Below the pieces are notes generated by a model, which saw nothing but the letters and a program-made list of their open reading frames with translations, had not been told where the DNA came from and made no database searches. The translations under genes were made by a program, and so were the position numbers. DNA of 27,042 nt from a virus: IMG/VR virus record IMGVR_UViG_3300043446_003308, positions 1 through 27,042 of that record; one strand, given 5' to 3'. Below, piece by piece: positions 1 through 6,437 of this stretch (the first letter of the stretch is position 1; every line of letters begins with the position of its first letter).

Positions 1-47
1 AAATGCCAGAAGAGCAACCAGTTGATTTAGATTGGCATAAGGAGTAA
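1..47 (+). CDS. C-terminal end of an upstream gene (partial)
   Basis: An open frame ends at TAA 45-47 and its last residues read PEEQPVDLDWHKE. The start lies outside the window, so the product cannot be named. The AAGGAG at 39-44 inside its last codons is the ribosome binding site of the lysin gene that follows, so the two are probably co-transcribed late genes. Confidence 0.5.
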   Translation, partial: MPEEQPVDLDWHKE

Positions 48-49
48 TC

Positions 50-646
50 ATGGCAGAACAAGGTACAGCAGCACGACTTATTGAAGTTGCTAAAGGTGAA
101 TTAGGAACAATTGAAGGTCCAAAAGATAACGAAACAAAGTATGGTGCATTTACAAAGGCTAATTTTCAGCCATGGTGTGGTTCTTTTGTTATGTGGTGTG
201 CAAATGAGGCAGGTGTAAAAGTTCCAAATACTGTTTATACTCCAGGCGGTGCACAAGCATTTAAGAAAGCAGGCGCATGGATTGATGGAGATGTAGCAGA
301 TCCAGAACCAGGTGATATTGCTTATTTTGATTTTCCATCAGATGGAGTAGATAGAATCTCACATGTTGGTATTGTTATTGCAGATAACGAAGATGGGACT
401 GTTTGGTGCATTGAAGGAAATACTAGCCCAGATAAAAAGGGTAGCCAAAGAAATGGTGGACAAGTATCCAAAAAACTTCGTGCATTTAAAAAGAATAAGG
501 CTGGAGAAATGATTTCTATTGTAGGGTTTGGTCGTCCAAAATTTGGTGGATCAGCAAAGCCTGCAGCAAAATCTTCTGCTCCAGTATCAAATAAAACTAC
601 TAAACCAAAAACTTGTCCAGCATGCGGACAAGAAGTCAATAAGTAA
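50..646 (+). CDS. CHAP-domain endolysin (peptidoglycan hydrolase)
   Basis: A 198-aa protein that probably cuts host peptidoglycan at lysis. Residues 10-165 look like a CHAP amidase/endopeptidase fold: the nucleophile is Cys43 in QPWCGSFVMWC, His105 lies in ISHVGIV, and Glu122/Asn124 in CIEGNT would be the third polar residue. A Lys/Pro/Ala-rich linker (166-187) leads to a C-terminal CPACG knuckle (Cys189, Cys192), which is half of a zinc ribbon and may be a wall-binding tail or a dimer site. There is no signal peptide, so export would need a holin; candidates lie at 7884-8361. AAGGAG 6 nt upstream supports the start. The CHAP call is secure; the lytic role is inferred. Confidence 0.85.
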   Translation: MAEQGTAARLIEVAKGELGTIEGPKDNETKYGAFTKANFQPWCGSFVMWCANEAGVKVPNTVYTPGGAQAFKKAGAWIDGDVADPEPGDIAYFDFPSDGVDRISHVGIVIADNEDGTVWCIEGNTSPDKKGSQRNGGQVSKKLRAFKKNKAGEMISIVGFGRPKFGGSAKPAAKSSAPVSNKTTKPKTCPACGQEVNK

Positions 647-675
647 TTGACAAAACATTTTTTTATTGATATACT
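647..675 (+). promoter_or_regulatory. SigA-type promoter for the Ntn hydrolase gene
   Basis: TTGACA (647-652), 17-bp spacer, TATACT (670-675). Predicted start near 682 gives a 19-nt leader with AGAAAGG (688-694) before ATG 701. The -35 begins right after the lysin stop codon. Confidence 0.75.
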
Positions 676-700
676 GATATAAACGATCAGAAAGGCTACC

Positions 701-1234
701 ATGACTTGTATAGCAGTTGTGCGTGATAAAATAAATAATAAACTATGGATGGCAGGAGATCGTGGTGTCTCTGATGATAATGTAATTAATGTTTCATCAA
801 GCCCTAAGATTTGGAAAAAAGAAGGTTACTTATTCGGGTATGCTGGATCTATGGATGGTGATAGAATAAAACATTTATTTGTTCCGCCAGAGTATGAAGG
901 TCGTGGCAGTATTGATAAATTTATGTATAGTAAATTTCTTAAAGCCCTTAGAACATTTTATGAAAATTGGTGGGTAGATACATCAAATGGTTCTGATTTT
1001 GGTATGATCATTTGTGTGCGTGGAAAAATATATGAGCACAATGCTGCGGATATGTCATTAACACAATATGAACAAGATTATCTTGCCATGGGGTCTGGGG
1101 GTGATCTTGCATTAGGGTCATTGTATTCAACACAAAAACAAAAGGATGCAAGAAAAAGAGCGGTACTTGCAGTAAATGCTGCCATTAATCACTCTATGTC
1201 TTGTAAAGGTCCTATTGACATTCTAAGTGTTTAA
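701..1234 (+). CDS. Proteasome beta/HslV-like Ntn hydrolase
   Basis: A 177-aa protein close in length to HslV. Removing Met1 would expose Thr2 as the N-terminal nucleophile (MTCIAVV). AGDRG with Asp20 and PKIW with Lys36 sit where proteasome Asp17 and Lys33 are expected. GSGGDLALGSL near the C-terminus matches the GSGG-A-GA turn of proteasome and HslV subunits, and it ends in a PIDILSV-like tail. This suggests a self-compartmentalising or free threonine peptidase in the cytoplasm. No ATPase partner (HslU, Mpa/ARC) is seen here. It has its own strong promoter. Family assignment is fairly firm; substrate and oligomeric state are unknown. Confidence 0.7.
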   Translation: MTCIAVVRDKINNKLWMAGDRGVSDDNVINVSSSPKIWKKEGYLFGYAGSMDGDRIKHLFVPPEYEGRGSIDKFMYSKFLKALRTFYENWWVDTSNGSDFGMIICVRGKIYEHNAADMSLTQYEQDYLAMGSGGDLALGSLYSTQKQKDARKRAVLAVNAAINHSMSCKGPIDILSV

Positions 1235-1243
1235 GAGTATACT
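1215..1243 (+). promoter_or_regulatory. Leaderless SigA promoter
   Basis: A perfect TTGACA (1215-1220), 17 bp, then TATACT (1238-1243). The ATG at 1250 lies 6 nt after the -10, exactly where transcription should start, and no Shine-Dalgarno is visible. The -35 sits inside the end of the preceding gene. Confidence 0.75.
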
Positions 1244-1249
1244 AAATAT

Positions 1250-1453
1250 ATGAATCATATGGGTATGGAAGACTTGTCTCCAGAGGAGCAGGAGTTTGGT
1301 ATTTGGTTAACTAATGGCATCGAAAGAGGCTGGATTAGTGACCCTTATTGTCACACACATGACGGTGGCTATCAATATATGAGTGAAGAAGAAATAGAAG
1401 AATGGGAAGCAGGAGGCGACCCATGCGAACATGTAGTAAGAATATTCATCTAA
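1250..1453 (+). CDS. Small conserved actinophage-type protein, unknown function
   Basis: A 67-aa acidic protein with a HTHDGG segment, an MSEEEIEEWEAGG helix and a C-terminal DPCEHVVRI. This combination recurs in small actinophage proteins, from memory, but has no known role. His/Cys residues (Cys34, His35, His37, Cys59, His61) could bind a metal. It is driven by a near-perfect promoter and apparently translated from a leaderless mRNA. No membrane segment. Confidence 0.65.
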   Translation: MNHMGMEDLSPEEQEFGIWLTNGIERGWISDPYCHTHDGGYQYMSEEEIEEWEAGGDPCEHVVRIFI

Positions 1454-1468
1454 CAGAAAGGTAACACA

Positions 1469-2305
1469 ATGAAAAAATTATTAGTAACAATCCTAACAGC
1501 ATTAACTATTTTTGCACCTATGCAAATTGCAAAGGCAGCAGATGAAAGAGTCGTAGCAATTATTGATTCTGCAATTGATTCAAGCAAATTTACTTCAATT
1601 ATTTATGAGGCATGTTTTACAGAAAATAAATCTTGTCCAAATAAAACTAATTTTATGGAAGGCAAAGGATCTGCTAATTCTCCAGTTTGGCCAACATCTA
1701 TGTTGAGTGGTGTCTATCATGGACAATCAATGGTTCAAACTTCAATTAATACAAATTCTAATATTAAAATTGTTTTTGTTAGAATTGCAGATATTTTTCC
1801 AGACGGAAGTTCGATAAATTCTGGAAATAGTATGGCAAATGCTATTAAGTGGGTAAATGAGAATGCAATAAAATATAGTATTGATGCTATTTCAATTAGT
1901 CAATCAAGAGTTAATTTTGCTGATGGAACATGTCCAATAGATCTAACAATTTCTAATGCAGTTAAATCATTAAATGATAAAAATATTCCAACATTTGCTG
2001 CAACTGGAAATGATAAACTTACAACTAAGGTCGGATTTCCTTCATGCTTAGATGGAGTTATTGGTGTTGGTGCTCTTACTGCTAAAGGCGATGCATTTGC
2101 TGCTGCAACAAACAGAGGGCCTGGACTTGATGTGGTAGCCATTGGAGATATGAGTATTATTAGGTACAATGGAACCACTGCTACAGTTTCTGGTACTTCA
2201 GTTGCCAATGCTGTAGCAGCAACAAAGTATGTTGGTCAAACAAATACGTTTTCTCAATTTATTTCTGGGCTAACTAAGTTTCTAACATATCCATTTATTA
2301 AGTAA
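1469..2305 (+). CDS. Secreted subtilisin-like serine protease
   Basis: A 278-aa protein with a Sec signal peptide (residues 1-23, cleavage likely after AKA) followed directly by a subtilase core with no long propeptide. Catalytic residues are recognisable: Asp33 in VAIIDSAID, His84 in YHGQSM, Asn181 in AATGND (oxyanion hole) and Ser244 in SGTSVANAVAA. The GFPSCLDGVIGVGAL stretch is also typical. Cys residues at 49, 56, 155 and 193 could form disulfides after export. AGAAAGG precedes the ATG. An exported protease is unusual cargo for a phage; it may trim host surface proteins or act outside an infected cell. The 3' UTR carries pseudoknot element A. Confidence 0.8.
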   Translation: MKKLLVTILTALTIFAPMQIAKAADERVVAIIDSAIDSSKFTSIIYEACFTENKSCPNKTNFMEGKGSANSPVWPTSMLSGVYHGQSMVQTSINTNSNIKIVFVRIADIFPDGSSINSGNSMANAIKWVNENAIKYSIDAISISQSRVNFADGTCPIDLTISNAVKSLNDKNIPTFAATGNDKLTTKVGFPSCLDGVIGVGALTAKGDAFAAATNRGPGLDVVAIGDMSIIRYNGTTATVSGTSVANAVAATKYVGQTNTFSQFISGLTKFLTYPFIK

Positions 2306-2310
2306 TTCAA

Positions 2311-2337
2311 AGTCCTGGGCATGACTAAAACTGCCCA
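2311..2337 (+). promoter_or_regulatory. H-type pseudoknot element, copy A (3' UTR of subtilase)
   Basis: Stem 1 is AGTC (2311-2314) with GACT (2323-2326). The 8-nt core CTGGGCAT lies between its arms. Stem 2 is TGGGCA (2316-2321) with TGCCCA (2332-2337), crossing stem 1. The connecting loop is AAAAC. Stem 2 is GGGC/GCCC here and GAGC/GCTC in the other copies, a compensatory change. No T-run follows; an extended -10 does. Confidence 0.7.
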
Positions 2338-2342
2338 ATGAA

Positions 2343-2351
2343 TGCTATAAT
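2343..2351 (+). promoter_or_regulatory. Extended -10 promoter
   Basis: TGC-TATAAT at 2343-2351 directly follows pseudoknot copy A, and no good -35 is seen. The predicted start near 2358 gives a leader of about 22 nt carrying AAAAGGAGG before ATG 2380. The same TGCTATAAT box occurs before the Dps gene and at 17357-17365. Confidence 0.6.
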
Positions 2352-2379
2352 TGTATATATTCCAAAAGGAGGAATAAAA

Positions 2380-2607
2380 ATGGAATCAATTAAAAGAATT
2401 TCTTTAAAGGCAACCTGCTATACGATATATCATGTAACCATTGCTACTTTAATTTTTTCTACTGTAATATATTTTATTACTGGGAAATGGGAGTACGAAT
2501 ATTTTGAAAAAATAGGGATGGGTCTTTTTGGATACATTATTTGGGAAATTTTTGGGTACTCTCTTTTTGAAATAATGTGGTCTAAGTTTAGAAAGAAGGT
2601 AAACTAA
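2380..2607 (+). CDS. DUF2061-like small membrane protein
   Basis: A 75-aa protein: basic N-terminus (ESIKRISLKATCY), a first membrane segment (about 20-38), a TGKWEYEYFEKIG turn, a second segment (about 46-62) and an EIMWSKFRKK end. The pattern of an early K-A-Y block, a TG turn after helix 1 and a late E--W matches DUF2061 membrane proteins. The start at 2380 is chosen because AAAAGGAGG precedes it and the promoter at 2343-2351 would exclude the in-frame ATG at 2338. Function unknown. Confidence 0.6.
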   Translation: MESIKRISLKATCYTIYHVTIATLIFSTVIYFITGKWEYEYFEKIGMGLFGYIIWEIFGYSLFEIMWSKFRKKVN

Positions 2608-2708
2608 TGCGTATTAAGATTATTAGATTTGTTGCTAAAGTGTTGGGTTATGAGTTAAGTTCTGCACCACGTGGAATACCTGTTTGGCAACTACGAAAGA
2701 AAAAGTAG
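2607..2708 (+). CDS. 33-aa basic peptide
   Basis: ATG overlaps the previous stop (TAATG) and the stop codon lies 1 nt before the next ATG, so the reading frame fits translational coupling. The peptide (begins MRIKIIRFVAKVLGYEL, ends WQLRKKK) is strongly basic and not recognised. It could be a real microprotein or only a coupling device for the zinc-ribbon gene after it. Confidence 0.45.
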   Translation: MRIKIIRFVAKVLGYELSSAPRGIPVWQLRKKK

Positions 2709-2709
2709 T

Positions 2710-2895
2710 ATGCCAGCATATGAATATGATTGCATGCCTTGCGGTTTGCGTTATACCAAGGTTAGAGGTATGTCAGAGGATGATCCAGGGTATTTATGTG
2801 ATACTTGCCAAAAGCCTTTGGTACGTGTATACTCTAGTATAGGAGTTACATTCAATGGCTCTGGATTCTATAAAACTGATAATAGAAAGGTATAA
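2710..2895 (+). CDS. FmdB-type zinc ribbon protein
   Basis: A 61-aa protein with the FmdB/Zn-ribbon_8 pattern: MPAYEYDCMPCG at the N-terminus (Cys8, Cys11), CDTCQKPL (Cys30, Cys33), and the family's GVTFNGSGFYKTD C-terminal signature. It probably binds one zinc; FmdB proteins are proposed regulators, but no direct activity is established. The start at 2710 fits the family's universal MP-YEY beginning; an earlier in-frame ATG would add a non-homologous extension. Confidence 0.75.
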   Translation: MPAYEYDCMPCGLRYTKVRGMSEDDPGYLCDTCQKPLVRVYSSIGVTFNGSGFYKTDNRKV

Positions 2896-2896
2896 T

Positions 2897-3151
2897 ATGT
2901 TTACCATGTTAAAGTCTGAAGAAGAAAAAGTTTGGCTTTTAGATGCTACAGATAGATGTGATCGTTGTGGTGCACAAGCATACGTAAAGATTTTTGGTAA
3001 AAATGGATTTGATTTATTATTTTGTGCACATCATTATAATAAGGCTATGGATAATGCCGTTGGATATGATAATATGATGAAATTTATGGTTAGTGTAGTT
3101 GATGAAAGAGAAAGACTTATTGAAAATAAACTCACGGGGAGTGAAAACTAA
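2897..3151 (+). CDS. DUF7455-like actinobacterial zinc protein
   Basis: An 84-aa protein. LLDATDRCDRCGAQAYV followed by LLFCAHHYNKA matches the DUF7455 pattern of actinobacteria and their phages: Cys21 and Cys24, then Cys41 with His43/His44 as metal ligands. The C-terminal half is helical and not recognised. AGAAAGG lies just before ATG 2897, which is preferred over an upstream in-frame ATG overlapping the FmdB gene. The stop overlaps the nuclease start. This family supports an actinobacterial host. Confidence 0.7.
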   Translation: MFTMLKSEEEKVWLLDATDRCDRCGAQAYVKIFGKNGFDLLFCAHHYNKAMDNAVGYDNMMKFMVSVVDERERLIENKLTGSEN

Positions 3152-3558
3152 TGTATGAATATAGAGTAAAAAAGATTACTAATGTTGTAGACGGTGACAC
3201 AATTGATGTAGACATTGATCTTGGATTTGATGTATCATTTTCTCAACGGGTACGTCTTGCTGGTATAGATACACCAGAATCAAGAACATCTGATAAGTTT
3301 GAAAAAACATTGGGTCTTGAGGCTAAAGAATATCTTAAGAAGAAACTTAAAGATGCCAAAGATGTTGTTATTAAAACAGAAAAGCCAGACTCATCAGAAA
3401 AGTATGGTCGTATTCTTGGTTGGTTATATGTTGATGGAGATACAATCTCTGTTAATGATCATATGATAGAAGACGGGTATGCTTGGGGATACCTTGGCGA
3501 TACTAAAGTAAAAGATTTTGCTGCACTTGCTGCACAAAGAAAAAAGTCTGGCAAGTAA
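3151..3558 (+). CDS. Staphylococcal nuclease-like (SNase) thermonuclease
   Basis: A 135-aa Ca2+-dependent OB-fold nuclease. Motifs in order are VVDGDTIDV (Asp14, Asp16), RVRLAGIDTPES (Arg35, Asp40, Glu43) and KYGRILGWLYVDG (Arg87), followed by NDHMIEDGYAWGY. The catalytic Arg-Glu-Arg set is complete. There is no signal peptide, so it acts inside the cell, for example on host DNA/RNA or in nucleotide salvage. ATG overlaps the upstream TAA. Confidence 0.85.
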   Translation: MYEYRVKKITNVVDGDTIDVDIDLGFDVSFSQRVRLAGIDTPESRTSDKFEKTLGLEAKEYLKKKLKDAKDVVIKTEKPDSSEKYGRILGWLYVDGDTISVNDHMIEDGYAWGYLGDTKVKDFAALAAQRKKSGK

Positions 3559-3783
3559 ATGGATGCTCGAACTAATGCTTTAGTAGAGCATTTAGTTTTA
3601 CAAGGTGGTCTTGAAATTGCTGATATTGATCTTGAAAGCGGAGAAACTTATTACAGTATTACAGATAAGTTAAAAGAACTTGCTCCAGAAATTTATCAAG
3701 AACTTGAAGATCAGTTTAAACACCATCTATTTATTTTAAATAAACGTGGTCCTAAATCAATGACGTGGAGAATAAGGGGTTAA
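3559..3783 (+). CDS. Conserved hypothetical, member 1 of a tandem paralog pair
   Basis: A 74-aa protein with no recognised domain. It shares the layout LxLxGxxExxxxDxESGExxYxxTxKLxExxP with the next gene, so the two look like an old tandem duplication. The D-x-E-S/T-G-E segment resembles a short beta hairpin seen in many actinophage small proteins. Its start abuts the nuclease stop, consistent with one operon. Confidence 0.6.
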   Translation: MDARTNALVEHLVLQGGLEIADIDLESGETYYSITDKLKELAPEIYQELEDQFKHHLFILNKRGPKSMTWRIRG

Positions 3784-3784
3784 T

Positions 3785-4099
3785 ATGGAAATCGAGGATT
3801 TAATTTTAAGTGGTGCTGTTGAACCAGCAGGGCTAGATCCAGAAACTGGAGAAATGTTATATACATTTACTAATAAGTTAGAAGAAGTTAGTCCCATGCT
3901 ACACAGAGAGGTAGCAAATATGTTTGACTATCATATGATGCAATTATGGGAAGTTGGTATGGTAAATATGAATGTAATGGATAAAAATCCAATTGTTACC
4001 TTGACACCAAAAGCCTTTGATGAGGAATCAATAAAGTCATTAGATAAAGATCTTTCTTTTATTTTAAAAGAAATTAAGCGGGGCCTTGTAACAGAGTAG
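3785..4099 (+). CDS. Conserved hypothetical, member 2 of a tandem paralog pair
   Basis: A 104-aa paralog of the preceding protein (IEDLILSGAVEPAGLDPETGE, TNKLEEVSPMLHREV), with an added C-terminal helical part from about residue 60. The gap to the upstream stop is 1 nt. Function unknown; it may bind a partner or nucleic acid, but no motif proves this. Confidence 0.6.
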   Translation: MEIEDLILSGAVEPAGLDPETGEMLYTFTNKLEEVSPMLHREVANMFDYHMMQLWEVGMVNMNVMDKNPIVTLTPKAFDEESIKSLDKDLSFILKEIKRGLVTE

Positions 4100-4120
4100 T
4101 ATAATTGTCTTGGTGATAAT

Positions 4121-4546
4121 ATGAAATACTACATAGGCTTTGGTTTTGCTTTTATTTTAATATATATCGTTGCCATGTTACAGTCAAGATATAATATTTT
4201 AAATGAACCTAAGATAAAAACGGGCATGCGTCAAAGTGAAATTTATTTGCTTTTACTTTCAATGGAAAAATTTCCAAAAATTAAAAACAAAGTAAAAAAA
4301 CAAAGGCAGTCAACAGTGCATGATGCAAGGACTAACATAAAGGTAATAATTATGGATAACCAAGCGTACTGGATTAAAGATAATGTCTTCTATACCGCAG
4401 ATATGGAAGGGGACAATGTTGACAAAGATACCACAAGGAAAGTTGACACAATGACTATGAATAAGGTACAATTAGATAAAATGATGTTTATAATCGATAG
4501 ATTACGAGAAGGGAACTTAAATGATCGTGGGGGTACAGGGAACTAG
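4121..4546 (+). CDS. Membrane-anchored hypothetical protein
   Basis: A 141-aa protein with one N-terminal hydrophobic segment (about residues 4-21: YIGFGFAFILIYIVAM) and a basic, soluble C-terminal part. The C-terminal end overlaps the next gene by 26 nt. A TATAAT at 4100-4105 precedes it, but no -35 is evident. Not recognised. Confidence 0.55.
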   Translation: MKYYIGFGFAFILIYIVAMLQSRYNILNEPKIKTGMRQSEIYLLLLSMEKFPKIKNKVKKQRQSTVHDARTNIKVIIMDNQAYWIKDNVFYTADMEGDNVDKDTTRKVDTMTMNKVQLDKMMFIIDRLREGNLNDRGGTGN

Positions 4547-4871
4547 TAGTTTTGAAGACTACCAGGTTTTCCTCCGTGCTATGGGCGTAGCCCTGTCAAG
4601 CATGCCAGAAAACGATGAGTATTTTTATATTTATACTGCAGGACCTGCAAAAGTAAATTCAATGGTTATGGAGTTTACTAATGTGTCAGAAAAAGGTATG
4701 AAGTCCCGTGGCAAAAAAATAAAAATGTATAAGGTTGCACCGTCATGGCTTGCGGATAATTTTTCAGAAATTAATTATTTTGTTTATCTTTCTAAGCCAA
4801 ACGAAAATAATTCAAAGTTAGTTGCACAAGCACAATTAAATAATGTTGAAGTCGGAATATTTAAATACTAG
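4521..4871 (+). CDS. SLOG/Rossmann-like hypothetical protein
   Basis: A 116-aa protein. MIVGVQGTSSFEDYQVFLRAM, then YIYTAGPAKVNSMVMEF and a late INYFVYLSK strand, looks like a compact Rossmann fold of the nucleotide-binding SLOG superfamily. The classic GGARG-D signature of the DUF2493 branch is missing, so binding of NAD/ADPR-type ligands is only a possibility. It overlaps its upstream neighbour. Confidence 0.45.
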   Translation: MIVGVQGTSSFEDYQVFLRAMGVALSSMPENDEYFYIYTAGPAKVNSMVMEFTNVSEKGMKSRGKKIKMYKVAPSWLADNFSEINYFVYLSKPNENNSKLVAQAQLNNVEVGIFKY

Positions 4872-4878
4872 GAGAATA

Positions 4879-5103
4879 ATGATTATAGAAACATTAGAAC
4901 AAATGGAATTAATAGTGTCTAAAAGTAAAGAACTGTTTTGGGATGGCTGGACTGTTGTAAGCAGATATAAGTCTGACAAAGCAAAAACTTCTAAGCATGG
5001 GGTTTACTATAAAGGAAATTGGTACATGGCTAGAAGGTTTGAACCAAACAGGAATGGCTGGGATATTCCAGAAAGGTTTATAGTAGGACATGCACAAACT
5101 TAA
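4879..5103 (+). CDS. Conserved actinophage-type hypothetical protein
   Basis: A 74-aa protein with the pattern WDGWTVV, GVYYKGNWYMARRFEPNRNGWDIPERF. Similar short Trp-rich proteins are frequent next to WhiB genes in actinophages as far as I recall, but no function is known. AGGAG precedes ATG 4879. It overlaps the WhiB gene by 14 nt, so the two are probably translated together. Confidence 0.65.
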   Translation: MIIETLEQMELIVSKSKELFWDGWTVVSRYKSDKAKTSKHGVYYKGNWYMARRFEPNRNGWDIPERFIVGHAQT

Positions 5104-5383
5104 ATGGAAAGATAATGCATCTTGTTTTGAATATGATACAAATTTATTTTTTGAAAAATATGAAGAAGAAACAGCATTAAGACCTGCTATAGATCTTCTT
5201 TGTTTAAACTGTTCTGTTGCCAAAACATGTTTTGCTGTTGGTGTTTCCACTAAAGAGTGGGGTGTTTGGGGTGGAATATATTTAGAGAGTGGAGAAATAT
5301 CTAAAGAATTTAATAACCACAAAACTTCAACAGAATGGTCAAATATTTGGCAAAATTTAACTTTGGATAAAAATGAACAATAA
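5090..5383 (+). CDS. whiB-like: WhiB-family [4Fe-4S] transcription regulator
   Basis: A 97-aa protein with four cluster ligands in WhiB order: Cys12, Cys38, Cys41, Cys47 (C-x25-C-x2-C-x5-C), then the diagnostic GVWGG turn (residues 58-62). WhiB proteins are confined to actinobacteria and their phages and act by binding SigA region 4. Phage versions can dominate host WhiB2 or WhiB1 function. The basic AT-hook-like tail found in many cellular members is not obvious here, so it may work only through SigA. This is the best single indicator of the host phylum. Confidence 0.88.
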   Translation: MHKLKWKDNASCFEYDTNLFFEKYEEETALRPAIDLLCLNCSVAKTCFAVGVSTKEWGVWGGIYLESGEISKEFNNHKTSTEWSNIWQNLTLDKNEQ

Positions 5384-5582
5384 AGAATATCTTGAATTTT
5401 TGAGACAAAGAAATAAAAAACTTATGTCTCAATGTTTTTATTGTAATGCATTTGCAATTACAATAAGGGCAGATGGATATTCTATTCATCCAGTTTGTAA
5501 AAATCATATGGATGATCGAGATCTTGAAGAAGTAGAAAATAAAATAAATGAGATGTTTGAAAATCAAAAGGATTTTGAATAA
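5373..5582 (+). CDS. Small zinc-knuckle hypothetical protein
   Basis: A 69-aa protein with CFYCNAFA and, 21 residues later, CKNHMDD: a C-x2-C...C-x2-H arrangement suited to one zinc ion. The C-terminal 20 residues are acidic and helical. It overlaps the WhiB gene by 11 nt and the next gene by 1 nt. The same CFYC...CKxH layout recurs in the 36-aa protein at 17239-17349. Confidence 0.6.
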   Translation: MNNKEYLEFLRQRNKKLMSQCFYCNAFAITIRADGYSIHPVCKNHMDDRDLEEVENKINEMFENQKDFE

Positions 5583-5818
5583 TGTATACACCACAAATGG
5601 CTAATGCATTTAAATCTGTTGCACATTTTTGCCCTGATGGTTTTGTTTTAGATGTAGTTGATAATGAACATTTTATTACATTAAGGGCAAGCGAACCAAA
5701 TTTTATGAGATTAACTGGGGAAGATAAAATTCGTGCTGCAGAATATATGATCCGTGCCAAAAAAGCACTTGAGGATAATGGCGCAATAGTTTTGCTTGTC
5801 AGAGAGGGTGGCGTATGA
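5582..5818 (+). CDS. Conserved hypothetical protein
   Basis: A 78-aa protein with no recognised domain: an alpha/beta pattern FVLDVVDNEHFITLRAS then a long helix EDKIRAAEYMIRAKKALEDNG and a final strand AIVLLVREGG. It is coupled on both sides by 1- to 4-nt overlaps. Function unknown. Confidence 0.6.
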   Translation: MYTPQMANAFKSVAHFCPDGFVLDVVDNEHFITLRASEPNFMRLTGEDKIRAAEYMIRAKKALEDNGAIVLLVREGGV

Positions 5819-5952
5819 AAAAGAAAATTATAATGCTTTTACTAAGTTTATTAGCAATATTTACAATAATTTTATTTTGGATAAAGCAATTGACAAATAT
5901 AGGAAATTTTGATATATTTGGAGATATAGATGAAGAAGAGGATTGGAACTAA
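5815..5952 (+). CDS. 45-aa single-pass membrane protein
   Basis: A short gene in an ATGA overlap with its upstream neighbour and a TAATG overlap with the downstream one. It encodes a positively charged start (MKKK), a hydrophobic helix (about 5-22) and an acidic tail (DIDEEEDWN). The topology fits a small anchor, or a spanin- or holin-like accessory, but nothing specific can be assigned. Confidence 0.55.
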   Translation: MKKKIIMLLLSLLAIFTIILFWIKQLTNIGNFDIFGDIDEEEDWN

Positions 5953-6434
5953 TGCAAACATTTTTACCGTCAGCAAATGCTACACTTACTGCTAGTTGGC
6001 TTGATAGCAAACGCTTAAATAAACAAATTCTTGAATGTTATCAAATTCTTAATGTTTTGTCTGGCAAGTCACCTACTGGTGGTTGGCGCAATCATCCTGC
6101 TGTCCTTATGTGGAAGGGTTATGAGCGTGGTCTATGGCAATATGTACAGGCAATGATTCATGAGGCTCGTGGGCGAGGTATTCGTACAGAAAACAACGAA
6201 GCCAATCTTAATAGATTAAAAGATCAGTGCTGGGACATATGGGGAGATAATAAACCTTCGTTTTGGTCAGACACCAATAAACTTATGCGTATAGTAACTA
6301 CACATAAGGCTAGTTTGTTTGATAAAGATCCTATGTTTTATGCCAAGTTTGGCTACGCAAAGCACAGTATTTATAATAATCCATGCTGCTCTACCTGCAA
6401 ATATTATTGGGTAACTCATGAAGATAGGAAATAA
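5952..6434 (+). CDS. Pyrimidine-dimer glycosylase/endonuclease V-like protein
   Basis: A 160-aa protein. MQTFLPSANATLTASWLDSKRLNKQ with the following QILNVL--GWRNHPAVLMWKGYE matches the actinobacterial and phage Pyr_excise-like family often labelled pyrimidine dimer DNA glycosylase. The R-L-x-K-Q and W-x-NHPA-x-x-MW motifs are intact. It would remove UV photoproducts from DNA, useful in sunlit water. Late Cys pairs (CCSTCKYYW) are extra. The start at 5952 fits the conserved MQTFLP beginning; the in-frame TTG 9 nt earlier is less likely. Confidence 0.65.
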   Translation: MQTFLPSANATLTASWLDSKRLNKQILECYQILNVLSGKSPTGGWRNHPAVLMWKGYERGLWQYVQAMIHEARGRGIRTENNEANLNRLKDQCWDIWGDNKPSFWSDTNKLMRIVTTHKASLFDKDPMFYAKFGYAKHSIYNNPCCSTCKYYWVTHEDRK

Positions 6435-6437
6435 TAT

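Noticed and set aside
322-702. 126-aa frame on the - strand opposite the lysin
   Set aside because: It is a shadow of the lysin gene and has no own signals.
2311-2326. AGTCCTGGGCATGACT read as a DNA operator palindrome
   Set aside because: It is a near palindrome, but in other copies the outer arms change together while the core stays fixed, which fits RNA pairing better; not excluded.
2891-2896. TATAAT before the DUF7455-like gene as a promoter
   Set aside because: It lies in the coding end of the FmdB gene, overlaps the start codon spacing and lacks a -35; an AGAAAGG ribosome binding site explains the start.
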